From assembly GCF_964019515.1 (NCBI RefSeq), contig NZ_OZ026452.1, forward strand, positions 124,001 through 188,000: a DNA stretch of 64,000 nt, read 5' to 3'. Numbering within the stretch: the stretch's first letter is position 1; each line of letters starts with the position of its first letter. The DNA comes from Serratia symbiotica (Periphyllus acericola). GTDB taxonomy: Bacteria; Pseudomonadota; Gammaproteobacteria; Enterobacterales; Enterobacteriaceae. Made by a program: the position numbers and the translations under genes. The notes under the pieces are model-generated. The model was given only the letters and a program-made list of their open reading frames with translations. It did no database searches and was not told the DNA's origin. Shown in pieces: positions 42,440 to 53,768 of this stretch.

Positions 42440-43296
42440 ACGAACGTCTAAATATCACCCCGTTGGAGCCTTATCCTTATCCTTATATTGGTGCGCAGGT
42501 AGAGAACGTAGAATTGGCTAAGCCGTTAGGCGATGGGCAATTCGAGCAGCTTTATCATGCGTTGCTGAAGTAGCAGGTGCTGTTTTTCCGCAATCAGCCT
42601 ATCACGCCATTACAGCATCGCGATCTGGCTGGCCGCTTCGGCGACCTGCATATTCATCCCGTATACCTGCATGTCACCAATGTGGAAGAAATTATAGTGC
42701 TGGACACTTACGACGACAACCCGCCGGATAACGATAACTGGCACACCGATGTGACCTTTATCGATAATCCGCCGTTTGGGGCGATTTTGGCGGCCAAGAC
42801 GTTGCCTGCCACTGGCGGCGATACGTTGTGGGCCAGCGGCATTACCGCTTACTAGGCGCAGTCGGCACCGTTCAAACAGTTGTTGAGTGGGCTACGGGCG
42901 GAACATGATTTCACTAAGTCATTTCCTGAATACAAACATCGTGGCAGTGAAGAAGAGCACCAGCTTTGGCAGCAAGCCATGCAGAAAAACACACCATTGC
43001 TGCACCCGGTAGTGCGTACCCATCCGTTCAGTGGACGCCAGGCGCTGTTCGTCAACGAAGGTTTCACCACGCGGATTGTCGATCTGGCAGTGCAGGAGAG
43101 TGAAGCGTTGCTGAACTTCTTGTTTGCCCATATTACCAAACCGGAATTTCAGGTGCGTTGGCACTGGCAAGAAAATGACGTGGCGCTCTGGGATAACCGC
43201 GTGATGCAGCATCATGCTAACTCGGATTACCTACCGCAACGGCGCATTATGCACCATGTGACCATTTTGGGGGATAAACCTTTTTATCGGGGTTAA
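42436..43296 (+). pseudogene. tauD: tauD, taurine dioxygenase, two TAG codons
   Basis: Fe(II)/2-oxoglutarate oxygenase that releases sulfite from taurine. The whole 286-codon frame is preserved except for TAG at 42571 (LLK-stop-QVLFFRN) and TAG at 42853 (GITAY-stop-AQSAP). The iron ligands in NDNWHTDVTF and the late His in [16 protein letters not shown] remain. A duplicated Tyr-Pro (YPYPYIG) is near the start. The youngest-looking lesion set in the tau cluster. Confidence 0.93.
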
Positions 43297-43419
43297 GCAG
43301 CTGTGCGGATCTGCGGCTGTGTTGCTGCACTGACCCACCTATGATGTATGTTTGTTTCTAGCGCTTTGCCTCGCACCCGCACCGCCGTTTTTCGATAATG
43401 GCAACGGCGGTAGTAAATA

Positions 43420-44572
43420 TTAAGATTCGAATGACTGGGTCAGATTTTCCAACTGCTCCTGTGCCTCAAACCAGGTTATTTCCGTCTCTTCCAAGTCGGA
43501 TTTTGCCTGGTTTTGTCGTTGCAGACACTCGGCCAACTCGGCCTTACGGCTGATTTGGTACAGTGCCGCGTCTGCCAGTTTTTCTTCCACCTCTGCCAAC
43601 TCGGCACTCCGTTTTTCCATCTGTTGTTCCAGCTTTGTAATGTGCTTGCGCAGTGGCTGAGTCTGGGTGCGGAATTTGGCTTCACGACATTTTTGATCTT
43701 TACGCGCTTGCGCGCTGTTGCCGCCGCTTTGCTTCTCCAGCGCATCATGCTGGCTCTCCTGACGCTGCAAATTGATCAGCCATTGTTGGTAGTAATGCAG
43801 ATCACCCGCAAACACTTCAACTTGGCCATCGTGCACCAGATACAGATCATCAGTGGTATAGCGCAACAGGTGACGGTCATGTGAGACCACGACCAGCGCG
43901 CCTGCGAAATCGATCAGTGCTTAGGTCAGCGCCTAGCGCATATGCATATAGAGGTCCAGGTGGTTGTGGTTGGTTCATCGAGCAGCATCAGGTTAGGGCG
44001 TTGCCAGGCCGATTTCACCGCTTAGCGGTTGCAGAGAGCCAGCCAACAGTTTGATTAGGGTTGGTTCATCAAGCAGCAGTAGGCCTGAAAGGCATATCAG
44101 CGCCTGCGCCAACCGCCGGAGAAGGCGCACACCGGACTTTGCAACTGTTCATTGGAGAAGCCGAGGCCATGTAGTGGGTTGGCGGCGCGGGCGCGGATAG
44201 TCCAGGCGTTGATGGCGTCCAGTTTGCCGTGCAATGTGGCAATGGCGTGGCCGTCGTTTTTCTCGTTGGCGAGCTGCAATCCAGAGTCAAGCTGACGAAA
44301 TTCACGGTCGCCGTCGATAACATACTCTATTGCTGGCACATCCAGTGCTGGCGTTTCCTGGTTGACCCCCAGGACAAAGCCCAATGGTTGGGGAAGGTGT
44401 AGCTACCGCCGTCTGCGGTGATCTCGCCCTTCAGCAGCGCCAACAATGTGGATTTGCCGCAGCCGTTCTTGCCTACTAGCCAGATCTTCTGACCTGGATT
44501 AACCGTCGCCGTGGCGTTGTCCAACAGGACGCGAGTGCCGTGTCGGATTTGTAGCGAGGAGAATACACTCAT
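43420..44572 (-). pseudogene. yheS: yheS, ABC-F family ATPase, central deletion
   Basis: ABC-F ribosome-associated type protein (637 residues in E. coli). MSVFSSLQIRHGTRVLLDNAT and Walker A LVGKNGCGKSTLLALLKGE are intact. A frameshift occurs near 44390 and another near 44110 after AFSGGWRR. A deletion of about 280 codons then joins through degraded TNHLDL-like sequence (43930-44090) to VVVSHDRHLLRYTTDDLYLVHD. The C-terminal coiled coil (ARKDQKCREAKFRTQTQPLRK) is open to the stop. Confidence 0.9.
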
Positions 44573-44699
44573 AAAGTGCCGTATGTTCAGAGTGTGTTAA
44601 ATTGTTATCTAAGGTATCAGCGTGTATTGCGTTCGCTGTTTTAATCTGCGCGTTGAATGGTAAGGGAAAACCGTTACCATGACGATGCTTTGGAGGGGA

Positions 44700-45243
44700 A
44701 TGATATTGCCGCAGCCCAAACTTTTGCTGCTGTATTCGCACCCGGAAGCCCATGATTCGGTGGCTAACCGGGTTTTGCTCTGATCGGCACAGTAGTTGGA
44801 ACATGTTAACGTACACGATTTATATGCGCACTATCCTGATTTTTTTATTGGTATTCACTACGAACAACAGTTGCTGCGTGAACATCAGGTCATTGTTTTT
44901 CAACATCCTATTTATACTTATAGCTGCCCTGCATTGTTGAAAGAATAGCTGGATCGCGTGCTGTCGCGCGATTTCGCCAACAGCATGGGTGGCAATGCGT
45001 TGGCGGGCAAGTATTGGCGCTCGGTGCTCACCACCGGCGAGCCAGAGGGCGCTTATTGTCCCGGCGGTTATAACCGCTATTCGATGGTGGATATCCTGCG
45101 GCCGTTTAAACTGACCGCCGCCATGTGCCATATGCACAGGCTGACGCCGAATCCTGGTATACTGGGCCCGCCGGCAGAAGCCGGAGGTATTGGAAAGCCA
45201 TGCCACGGCTTATGGTGACTGGCTGCGTAATCCGCTGCCCTAA
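44700..45243 (+). pseudogene. kefG: kefG, ancillary subunit of the KefB potassium efflux system, broken
   Basis: Quinone-oxidoreductase-like flavodoxin-fold partner of KefB. ATG 44700 follows a TGGAGGGG site. PKLLLLYSHPEAHDSVANRVLL is followed by TGA and TAG, then [18 protein letters not shown] replaces Trp in LLKE-stop-LDRVLSR, and a frameshift near 45150 disrupts the C-terminus, which ends [11 protein letters not shown]. Sits directly before kefB as in E. coli. Confidence 0.9.
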
Positions 45244-45257
45244 AGAGGGCGCTAATA

Positions 45258-47066
45258 ATGGAAGGATCGTCTTTACTAACAGCCATTCTGCTGCTCCTGT
45301 TTGCTGCGGTGGTGATGGTGCAGATCGCCTGTCGGTTGGGAATTGGTGCGGTGCTAGGTTACTTTATTGCCGGTATCGCCATCGGTCCCTTGGGGCTTGG
45401 TATTATTCGCGATGTTGATGAAATAATGCACTTTTCTGAACTGGGGATAGTGTTCATGATGTTTATCATCGGGCTGGAACTGAATCCCAGTAAGCTGTGG
45501 AGGCTACGGCGTGCGATCTTCGGTGTTGGTGCTGAGCAGATGTTGATCACTGCAGTAGTGATTGGCGCACTGCTATTATATGTGGCAAATTTTGCCTGGC
45601 AAGCTGCTGTGATCGGGGGTATCGGATTGGCGATGTCTTCCACCGCCATGGCGGTGCAACTGATAAGTGAGAAGGGCATGAACCGCAATGAAGGCTGCCA
45701 GTTAAGCTTTTCGGCGCTGCTGATTCAGGACATGGCGGTGATCCCGACGTTGGCACTGATCCCGATCCTGGCCGGGGCTGATGGCACCAGTGATGATTGG
45801 GCGAAGACAGCGCTAAAAGTGGCGGCGTTCGGCGGCATACTGCTCGGCGGGCGTTTGCTATTGCGGCCACTGTTCCACTATATCGCCGCTTCTGGCGTGC
45901 GCGAGATTTTCACCGCTACCGCACTGTTGGTGGTGTTGGGCGCGGCGCTCTTTATGAATGCACTCAGCCTGTCGATGGCGCTTGGTACCTTTATAGTTGG
46001 TGTATTGCTGGCGGAGAGCGAATACCGCCATGAGTTGGAGATCTCCATTGAGCCGTTGAAAGGGCTGCTGTTGGGGCTTGTTCTTTATCTCGGTGGGCAT
46101 TGAGTTGAATATCGGCATATTCTACATCCATTTGGCCGAAGTGTTGATCGGTGTGCTGCTGCTGGTCACCATCAAGTCAGTGGTGCTCTATTCGCTGGAG
46201 CGCATTTTTGGCTTGCGACGCTCGGTGCGCCTGCAATTTTCTGGTGTGCTTAGCCAAGTAGGAGAGTTTGCCTTTGTGCTGTTCTCGACGGCGGGAGCGC
46301 AGCAAGTATTGCAGCCTGACTCACTTTAACTGCTGCTGGTGGTCACGCTGCAGATGATGACCACGCCGCTGCTGATGCAGATTATCGACGCATTTTGGCA
46401 CGCCGCTATAACGCTAAAGATGAAAATGCGGAGACGCCGCACGTTGAGGATGACGAACAACAGGTGATCATCGTCGGCTTCAGGCGTTTTGGTCAGATGA
46501 TCCGCCGTCTGTTGATGGCCAATAAAATACGTATTACCGTGCTAGAGCGCGATGTCAGCGCTGTTAGTGTGCTACGGCGCTATGGTTATAAGGTGTATTA
46601 CGGCGATGCTACTGAGCTGGAACTGTTGCGTGCTGTGGGAGCCGGGAAGGCCCAGTCGATCGTGATCACTTGCAACGAGCCGGAAGATACTTTGGCAGTC
46701 GTGCGCCTGTGCCAGCAGCATTTTCCGAAACTGAGGATTCTGGCACGCGCGCGGGGCCGCGTTGAGGCGCATGAGCTGTTACAGGTAGGGGTAAGGCAAT
46801 TCAGCCGCGAGACCTTCTCCAGTGCACTGAAACTGGGGAGAAAGACGTTGGTAGCGCTGGGCATGCATCCGCATCAGGCTTATCGCGCCCAGCAGCATTT
46901 CCGCCGCTTGGATATGAGTATGCTGTGGGAACTGATGCCTCCGCATCAGGGCAAAGTGGCGCAAATTTCCCGCGTGAAAGAGGCACGGCGTGAGCTGGAA
47001 GAACTTTTCCATCGTGAAATGCAAAAAGAGAGTTGCCAGTTCGATGGCTGGGATGAGGACGAATAA
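45258..47066 (+). pseudogene. kefB: kefB, glutathione-gated potassium/proton antiporter, broken
   Basis: CPA2-family antiporter with a C-terminal RCK/TrkA-N domain. Residues 1-270 are open ([34 protein letters not shown]). A frameshift near 46078 precedes [15 protein letters not shown] replaces Leu near 46327, and a second frameshift near 46395 precedes the nucleotide-binding domain [18 protein letters not shown] and [16 protein letters not shown]. The end is intact. With kefG also dead, electrophile-triggered K+ efflux by this system is lost. Confidence 0.93.
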
Positions 47067-47068
47067 GC

Positions 47069-47281
47069 GTGAGCACAGCTAGGGTTGTAACACGTAAGCG
47101 GTTTATCGCTGGTGCTATGTGTCCGGGGTGTAACGCTATGGATACGCTGGCGGTTTGGCGTGAAGATCAGGTTGATGTGGTGGCCTGTGTCAAGTGCGGC
47201 CACCATCGGCGGCAGAACGAACAACAGTTGGAAAAACATCTTCGGCCTCAGGAGCAAGTGATTGGTATTTTCCATCCATAG
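47069..47281 (+). CDS. yheV: YheV family putative metal-binding protein
   Basis: 70 codons from GTG 47069, two bases after the kefB stop. Four cysteines form a zinc-ribbon-like pattern: CPGCNAMD and CVKCGHH. It ends EQVIGIFHP as in E. coli YheV (66 residues). Function unknown. Intact, though the operon partner genes kefG and kefB are dead. Confidence 0.87.
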   Translation: MSTARVVTRKRFIAGAMCPGCNAMDTLAVWREDQVDVVACVKCGHHRRQNEQQLEKHLRPQEQVIGIFHP

Positions 47282-47409
47282 TAGTGTTATCCGACGTATT
47301 TTTTTACCCGAAGGGCACAGTAGGGCATATTTCCGATACAATCTGCTCAGTAAAAGCGCAGTTCTCACCATGGTGGGCGGCGTCCAAGTAGCCAACGGTA
47401 GGAGATATC

Positions 47410-47964
47410 ATGAAAGTAGCAAAAGACTTGGTGGTCAGCTTGGCCTACCAAGTACGTACAGAAGACGGTGTTTTGGTTGATGAGTCTACGGTTAGTGCGC
47501 CGTTGGACTATCTGCACGGGTACGGTTCTTTGATTGTAGGTCTGGAAAAAGCGCTCGCAGGCCACGAAGCAGGCTCGCTTCGACGTTACAGTTGGCGCTA
47601 ACGAGGCATACGGCAACTACGATAAAACCTGGTGCAACGCGTGCCGAAAGACGTTCTCATGGGCGTTGATGAATTGCAGGTTGGCATGCGTTTCCTGGCT
47701 GATACCGATCAAGGCCAGGTGCCAGTTGAAATCACTGAAGTAGATGGCAACCACATGTTGGTTGGTCAGAACCTAAACTTCAACGTGGAAGTGGTGGCCA
47801 TCCGAGAAGCGACCCTTGAAGAACTGGCACACTGCCCTGTTCATGGCGAGCACGATCATCACCACGAACAGGGTGATGGTTGCTGTGGCGGTCACGGCTA
47901 TGATCATGACCACGGCAAGAAAGGCGGCTGCGGTGTCTCTTCTGACTGTGCAGCGATCATTTAG
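47410..47964 (+). pseudogene. slyD: slyD, FKBP-type prolyl isomerase and nickel chaperone, frameshifted
   Basis: MKVAKDLVVSLAYQVRTEDGVLVD is normal to GHEAG at about 47575. Loss of two bases there turns the frame to SLRRYSWR-stop, and loss of one base near 47622 returns it to the original frame at LVQRVPKDVLMGVDELQVG. The His/Cys-rich metal tail (GDGCCGGHGYDHDHGKK) is kept but short. Both lesions lie within 50 bases. Confidence 0.92.
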
Positions 47965-48137
47965 GATTGAGTGGCACGCAGCTTGTCGGTCAGTGTGCGC
48001 AGGTGTTCGTGCATTTCCATTTGGTGTTGAACGACGGTCTGGTTCAGTTCTCCTATAGTGAGTTCCTGAAAGGCCAAACGGCTTTCCAACTCTTCAAGCC
48101 GTTATAGCAGCAGGCTTTGTGTGTCGGTGTGTTGCAT
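47961..48137 (-). pseudogene. slyX: slyX, one nonsense codon
   Basis: From ATG 48137: [34 protein letters not shown] and [21 protein letters not shown], matching the small coiled-coil protein SlyX (72 residues in E. coli), with TAA at codon 12 and a shortened C-terminus. Convergent with slyD, the two ends overlapping by four bases. The function of SlyX is unknown. Confidence 0.85.
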
Positions 48138-48158
48138 GAGGCAACCTCTGAAATAATT

Positions 48159-48311
48159 AAGAGCCTATCCTATCCCATTAGGCTATTTTATTTGCCATGT
48201 TGGCCCTGGGCAGTGCTCACTCTCCTCACGTACTCTCTGTACGCTGCGGTTGTGGCGCGCTGTCCCTGTGCAAACTAGCTGCAACAATGAACGCCTATTG
48301 GGATAGGCTCT
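48159..48311. repeat. 153-bp intergenic repeat with AGCCTATCCC ends, copy 2
   Basis: Begins AAGAGCCTATCCTATCCC and ends CCTATTGGGATAGGCTCT. Oriented opposite to the copy at 21697-21850: it shares TTAGGCTATTTTATTTGCCAT, GCAGTGCTCAC and AGCTGCAACAAT-like blocks. The interior also includes CTCTCTGTACGCTGCGGTTG. No coding capacity. Confidence 0.65.
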
Positions 48312-48629
48312 AAATCCTAATTCCGGTGCTATGTTAATAGTTGTAGTCGGGTTTGCCCTGTACTATTTATCTGGTTATCTGGGCAGGGCGCTAATGTGCT
48401 GAAGAGTTATTACCACCTTTTCCTAACGTTTTCGGGTAAGGTGAAAGAAAAATCTAATTTATCATACAAGTGGCACGTTAAAGAAAACCTGTTTATAAAA
48501 TCGAAGTCTCATTTTGACTTTATGGCTGACCTGTACCATTGTTTTGTTTTCTTTCAGGCTGCTATATAATAACTCAATTATCTTACTTAATAATTGTTTG
48601 GGGCATCGCTTCAGACACGGGAGAAATGG
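48312..48629 (+). promoter_or_regulatory. fkpA upstream region with a probable promoter
   Basis: About 320 A+T-rich bases without a gene. A perfect -10 box TATAAT lies at 48565-48570, about 60 bases before the fkpA ATG. The -35 candidates (TTGTTT/TTTTGT near 48538-48547) are weak. In E. coli fkpA is under sigma-E control, but I see no clear sigma-E site here. Confidence 0.5.
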
Positions 48630-49457
48630 ATGAAATTTTTGTTTAAAGTTACACTTCTGGCAACAACCATGGCTTTGTCTCTTAATGCGACACAGGCCAT
48701 GGCTGACGATGCCGCCAAACCGGCAGAGACTGCCAAACCCGATAACGCTGCGGCAACGCTAAGCACTGGCAAGTTCAAGAACAATGATGATCAAGCGGCT
48801 TACGCACTGGGTGCTTCTCTAGGCAGTTACATGGGTAATTCTCTCAAAGAGCAAGAAAAGCTGGGTATTAAGCTAGATAAAGACCAGTTGATTGCTGGCG
48901 TTCAGGACGTTTTCGCTAACAAGAGTCAACTGAGTGACGCGGACATCGAGAAAACCCTACAGAGCTTTGAAGCGCGCGTAAAGGTTTCTGCTCAGGCGAA
49001 GATGAAGCAGGAGGTAAAAGAAAACGAAGCCAAGGGTGTTAAGTATCGTGACATCTTTGCCAATGAAAAAGGCGTGAAGAAAACCGAAACCGGCCTGCTG
49101 TATCAGGTAGAGAAATCAGGCACAGGTGCAATACCGAAAGATAGCGATACTGTTGTCGTTAACTACAAAGGCACCTTGACTGATGGCACCGAGTTTGACA
49201 ATTCTTATACCCGTGGCGAGCCATTGTCGTTCCGTTTGGACGGTGTTATCCCAGGCTGGACCGAAGGTCTGAAACACATCAAGAAAGGCGGTAAGATCAA
49301 ACTGGTTATCCCTCCGGCATTGGCCTACGGTAAAACTGGCGTTCCAGGCATCCCGGTAAATTCCACGCTGATATTCGATGTTGAATTGCTGGACGTGAAA
49401 GCGGCACCGAAAGCAGAGACCAAAGCGGTGAAACTGGCTGACGCCAAAACGAAATAG
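48630..49457 (+). CDS. fkpA: FkpA, periplasmic FKBP-type prolyl isomerase and chaperone
   Basis: 275 codons from ATG 48630. An upstream TTG-started extension is not expected to be used. Signal peptide KFLFKVTLLATTMALSLNATQAMA. An N-terminal dimerisation/chaperone domain (DDQAAYALGASLGSYM to about residue 140) is followed by the FKBP domain: VVVNYKGTLTDGTEFDNSY, VIPGWTEGLKHIKKGGKIKLVIPP, ALAYG. Intact, with ppiA one of two periplasmic prolyl isomerases kept in the window. Confidence 0.96.
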   Translation: MKFLFKVTLLATTMALSLNATQAMADDAAKPAETAKPDNAAATLSTGKFKNNDDQAAYALGASLGSYMGNSLKEQEKLGIKLDKDQLIAGVQDVFANKSQLSDADIEKTLQSFEARVKVSAQAKMKQEVKENEAKGVKYRDIFANEKGVKKTETGLLYQVEKSGTGAIPKDSDTVVVNYKGTLTDGTEFDNSYTRGEPLSFRLDGVIPGWTEGLKHIKKGGKIKLVIPPALAYGKTGVPGIPVNSTLIFDVELLDVKAAPKAETKAVKLADAKTK

Positions 49458-49477
49458 GATCGACGTCCTATCGCCAG

Positions 49478-49499
49478 CGCCGCGAATGCTTTCGCGGCG
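49478..49499 (+). terminator. G+C-rich hairpin after fkpA
   Basis: CGCCGCGAA pairs with TTCGCGGCG around a four-base loop, 21 bases after the fkpA stop. No T-run follows, so termination strength is uncertain. Confidence 0.55.
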
Positions 49500-49771
49500 G
49501 CACCACTTCTCCATTGATTCGCTTGACGTCTACCGTGTATCAGGCTTAACGTCAATACTGCGTATACACTGGCAGATTTGCTAGACTCGTTATCTGAATT
49601 TATAAGTTATATGCCTACCCTTAGGGTGTGTACCCGAAACTGTTCCAAGCCGTCATGCCTCGCAGACGCTTGTCGCGCTGTTTTTATGCTGATACTGGTG
49701 CAAAAGACCCTGCACGAGCAGTTTTAGCTGCGTTCCTGGCACAGGCGATCTATTTTAGAGTGGTATTTTTA

Positions 49772-50497
49772 ATGTCTGAATCACTTTTATCCAGCGAAGC
49801 CAGCGAACTTGATTTGCTTAATGAGTGGCCTTTTAGCCAGGCGGATCACGCAATCCTGAAATCGTATGAAGCGGTGGTCGATGGTTTGGCGATGCTGATC
49901 GGCGGCCACTGTGAGATCGTGCTGCATGCGTTGGAGGACCTGAACTGCTCGGCTGTACGCATTGCCAACGGCGAACATACCGGGCGTAAAATCGGTTCGC
50001 CGATCACCGATCTGGCGCTGCGTATGTTGCATGACATGGTCTGCGACAGCAGCAGTAGTGTGTCGAAAGCTTACTTTACCCGTGCTAAAAGTGGTGCGTT
50101 GATGAAATCGATTACCATCGCTATCCGCAACCGCGAACAGCGAGTGATCGGCTTGCTGTGCATTAATATGAACCTTGATGTGCCGTTCTCACAGATCATG
50201 CAAACCTTTATTCCTCTGGAGACGCAAGAGGTGCCTTTTTCGGTTAACTACGCCTCTACCGTTGACGATCTGGTAGCGCAAACGCTGGCGTTCACCCTTG
50301 AAGAAGTGAACGCCGATCGTAACGTCGCCAATAACGCCAAAAATCGCCAGGTGGTGCTTAATCTCTATGAGAAAGGTATTTTTGATATCAAAGATGCTAT
50401 TAACCAGGTGGCTGATCGCCTTAACATCTCCAAACACACTGTTTATCTGTATATCCGCCAGTTCAAAAATGGCGATCTGTTAGGAAGCGATCGTTGA
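49772..50497 (+). CDS. yheO: YheO family DNA-binding transcriptional regulator
   Basis: 241 codons from ATG 49772 ([21 protein letters not shown]). The longer frame from 49628 adds an unconserved stretch. A PAS-like YheO domain ([46 protein letters not shown]) is followed by a C-terminal helix-turn-helix ([24 protein letters not shown]). Its targets are not well known. First gene of yheO-tusDCB, as in E. coli, and overlaps tusD. Intact. Confidence 0.92.
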   Translation: MSESLLSSEASELDLLNEWPFSQADHAILKSYEAVVDGLAMLIGGHCEIVLHALEDLNCSAVRIANGEHTGRKIGSPITDLALRMLHDMVCDSSSSVSKAYFTRAKSGALMKSITIAIRNREQRVIGLLCINMNLDVPFSQIMQTFIPLETQEVPFSVNYASTVDDLVAQTLAFTLEEVNADRNVANNAKNRQVVLNLYEKGIFDIKDAINQVADRLNISKHTVYLYIRQFKNGDLLGSDR

Positions 50498-50886
50498 TAA
50501 TTAATTACTGTTTGCTGGTCACCGGCCCGGCCTATGGCACCCAGCAGGCCAGCAGTGCCTATCAATTCGCCTCGGCGCTGTTAGCTAAAGGGCATCAGCT
50601 CTCCAGCGTATTTTTTTACCGTGAGGGGGTGCTTAATGCCAACCAACTGGCCGCGCCCGCCAGCGATGAGTTCGATTTGGTGCGGGCATGGGGGCAATTG
50701 GCACAGCAGCATGGTGTTACGCTCAATGTCTGCATTGCGGCGGCGTTGCGCCGCGGCGTGACCAATGAACAAAACGCGCAGCAGCAAGGTCTGCCGACCG
50801 CCAATTTGCAGCCGGGTTTCACCCTCAGCGGGTTGGGTGCATTGGCGGAAGCGTCGCTCAGCTGCGATCGCATGGTGCAGTTTTAA
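50494..50886 (+). CDS. tusD: TusD, sulfur-transfer subunit
   Basis: 130 codons from a TTG that overlaps the yheO stop. Receives persulfide sulfur from TusA and passes it through the TusBCD complex to TusE/MnmA for 2-thiouridine in tRNA wobble position 34. The active Cys is in [16 protein letters not shown]. Other conserved parts are [19 protein letters not shown] and [18 protein letters not shown]. Intact. Confidence 0.93.
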   Translation: MIINYCLLVTGPAYGTQQASSAYQFASALLAKGHQLSSVFFYREGVLNANQLAAPASDEFDLVRAWGQLAQQHGVTLNVCIAAALRRGVTNEQNAQQQGLPTANLQPGFTLSGLGALAEASLSCDRMVQF

Positions 50887-50894
50887 GAGATCAT

Positions 50895-51254
50895 ATGAAA
50901 AGAGTTGCTTTTATTTTTACCCACGGACCACATGGCAACGCTAGCGGTAGGGAAGGGCTGGATGCTTTGCTCGCCACTTCGGCATTGAGCGAAGATTTGG
51001 GGGTGTTTTTTATCGGCGATGGCGTATTGCAATTGTTGCCGGGACAGCAGCCGGAAAAAATTCTGGCGCGCAATTACATCGCTACTTTTGGCGTATTACA
51101 GCTCTATGATGTTCAGCAGTATTATTTGTGTCTGGCCTCGTTACAGGAACGCGGATTAAACCAGGTGACAGACTGGGTGCTGGACGCCGAAGTGTTGGCA
51201 CCGGACGAATTGCGCCGCAGGCTGGCGGGTTATGATGCGGTGATGACTTTTTAG
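50895..51254 (+). CDS. tusC: TusC, sulfur-transfer complex subunit
   Basis: 119 codons, E. coli length. DsrF-like fold: [31 protein letters not shown] and [20 protein letters not shown]. Middle subunit of the TusBCD hexamer. Eight bases after tusD. Intact. Confidence 0.93.
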   Translation: MKRVAFIFTHGPHGNASGREGLDALLATSALSEDLGVFFIGDGVLQLLPGQQPEKILARNYIATFGVLQLYDVQQYYLCLASLQERGLNQVTDWVLDAEVLAPDELRRRLAGYDAVMTF

Positions 51255-51267
51255 TTAGGAACGTTTA

Positions 51268-51558
51268 ATGCTGTATACCCTGAGCCATTCTCCCACCCAA
51301 TGTGACTTATCCGCATTATTGCGCCTGATGTTGGAAGGTGACGCCCTGCTGCTGATGCAGGACGGGGTATTAGCTGGCATGGCTGGCAGCACCTACCTTG
51401 AATTACTGTTGTTCAGTGTCCCAATATCCTTGTATGCGCTGCAAGACGATCTGGAGGCCAGAGGATTGGTAGGTTTTTTTTCGCACAAAATCACCATTAT
51501 TGGATATAATCACTTTATTGAACTCACTGAAAAGCATCACAGTCAAATGGCGTGGTGA
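51268..51558 (+). CDS. tusB: TusB, sulfur-transfer complex subunit
   Basis: 96 codons (E. coli 95). DsrH-like: MLYTLSHSPTQCDLSALLRLMLEGDALLLMQDGV, and YALQDDLEARGLVGF. A TAGGAACG ribosome site precedes the ATG. Last gene before the IS903-like element that separates it from rpsL. Intact. Confidence 0.92.
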   Translation: MLYTLSHSPTQCDLSALLRLMLEGDALLLMQDGVLAGMAGSTYLELLLFSVPISLYALQDDLEARGLVGFFSHKITIIGYNHFIELTEKHHSQMAW

Positions 51559-51569
51559 AAATGGTGATA

Positions 51570-52588
51570 GGCGTTGTTGAATAAATCGAATATTTGGCCG
51601 GCACGAGGATCAGATAACTCTCCTTGTGCTGTCATCAGATCACTCTCCTTCTGTCAAAATAGCGACATTCCGTGCCCAGCAAAAGTTCAACATCACCAAC
51701 TGTAAGGCTTACAACAACGCCCTTACCACTCGGGGTTCACTCACTTGCTGGGGGGATGAAACGGCACTTCACGCCTGGTACTGCGAGGCAAAACTTTCTC
51801 TGCGTGGTCGCCCACCACATTATTCCAATATGGCAATCACCAGCGTATTGATGCTGAAACGGATTTTCGGCCTGACACTTCGCACCCTCCAGGGCCTCAT
51901 CGACTCCAGTGTCACACTGATCAAAGTGCCGTTGAATTGCCCGGACGACACCTGCATCAGTAAGCGGGCGAAGTCCGGCCATGTCCCGTTTAAAACCCCA
52001 ACGCCGGGTGAAATTGCGCACCTCGTTATCGACTCTAGCGGGCTCAACGTGTTGGGTGAAGGCGAGTGGATGGCAAAAAAATATGGTCAGGAAAAACGGC
52101 GGATCTGGCGAAAACTGCATTTGGCTGTAGATACAGAAACACATGAGGTCATCTGTGCTGACCTTAAAATCAAAGTCGCCTCGGCGGATCGGGCTTAGGA
52201 TACGCGAGTGTGTGATGATGAGTTAAGGCGCAAGAGGCTCAGGGCGTTAGTACCGCCCAGCAGCGGAGCCCGTTATTGGTCGGCAGACTATGCAGAGCGA
52301 AATCAAGCGGTGGCGAACCAGCGCGTTACCAGAGACAACACACGGTGGAAAAGTATCACAGGCTACCACCGACGTTCGATAGCGGCAACAGCGAGGTACA
52401 GAGTAAAACAGCTATTTGGTGGTCACCTGTCGCTGCGAGATTATGATGGGCAAGTTGCAGAGGCGCTGGCCATGATCTGTGCATTAAACAAGATGCCGCT
52501 CGCCGGTATGCCAGAAAGTGTACTCCTTGCCTGAAAGCTGCCCATTCACAGGACTCTTTATTCCAGATCCGATTTATGCAACAAAGCC
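51570..52588 (+). mobile_element. IS903-like element, copy E, with 9-bp target duplication
   Basis: Left end GGCGTTGTTGAATAAATC at 51570, right end complementary to GGCTTTGTTGCATAAATC at 52588. Both sides are flanked by ATGGTGATA (51561-51569 and 52589-52597), the exact 9-bp duplication made by IS903-type insertion. It has an extra 21-23 bases near 51612-51640 and an internal 60-base deletion relative to copy B. Confidence 0.95.
51626..52534 (+). pseudogene. IS903-like transposase, copy E
   Basis: One G is missing at the usual GTG start (CCGTGCCCAGC), so the frame QQKFNITNCKAYNNAL is entered only from an upstream ATG at 51626. The TAG shared with B and C occurs at 52196. A 60-base in-frame deletion removes SLSNVTDTEAFPGLIRQRYR, including the second catalytic Asp. 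Inactive. Confidence 0.88.
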
Positions 52589-52608
52589 ATGGTGATACTG
52601 TATATTTC

Positions 52609-52637
52609 TTGACACCTCTTCAGGTCAGCAATAAAAT
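52609..52637 (+). promoter_or_regulatory. str operon promoter
   Basis: -35 TTGACA (52609-52614) and -10 TAAAAT (52632-52637) are 17 bases apart. The sequence matches the E. coli str promoter around TTGACACCT and AAAATTCTGCGTCCTC. It starts only 20 bases after the IS903-like element, so the insertion spared it. Confidence 0.85.
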
Positions 52638-52730
52638 TCTGCGTCCTCGTACTATTGCTAATAGTGCATAGTAGGGGACTTATCACATGTTTACGAAGCA
52701 AGTACGAAGCAAAAACCAGGAGCTTTTTGA

Positions 52731-53105
<375 letters not shown>

Positions 53106-53186
53106 TGGTTCTCCGTCAAGTAAGGCCAAACATTTTCACTTTAATATCAAAATAAACTCGTAGAGTTTTGGACAATCCTGAATTAA

Positions 53187-53672
<486 letters not shown>

Positions 53673-53768
53673 TTGCCACGCGGTAGTTATGCTAACCAGG
53701 CGGGCGCTTAAAAAAGCAAACCTACCTGGCTTAACTGAACTTGAACGCCTAAGGCAATGAGGAATCAA

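Noticed and set aside
42436..43296. tauD as a gene with recoded TAG (Sec/Pyl-like)
   Set aside because: The TAGs replace variable or non-catalytic positions, and the neighbouring tauA-C carry frameshifts, so decay is the simpler reading.
48594..48629. TTG start 12 codons upstream for fkpA
   Set aside because: It would precede the signal peptide with hydrophilic residues. The ATG at 48630 begins the conserved signal peptide.
53757..53768. Upstream ATG for fusA
   Set aside because: The ATG at 53769 has the GAGGAA ribosome site and the conserved [11 protein letters not shown] start.
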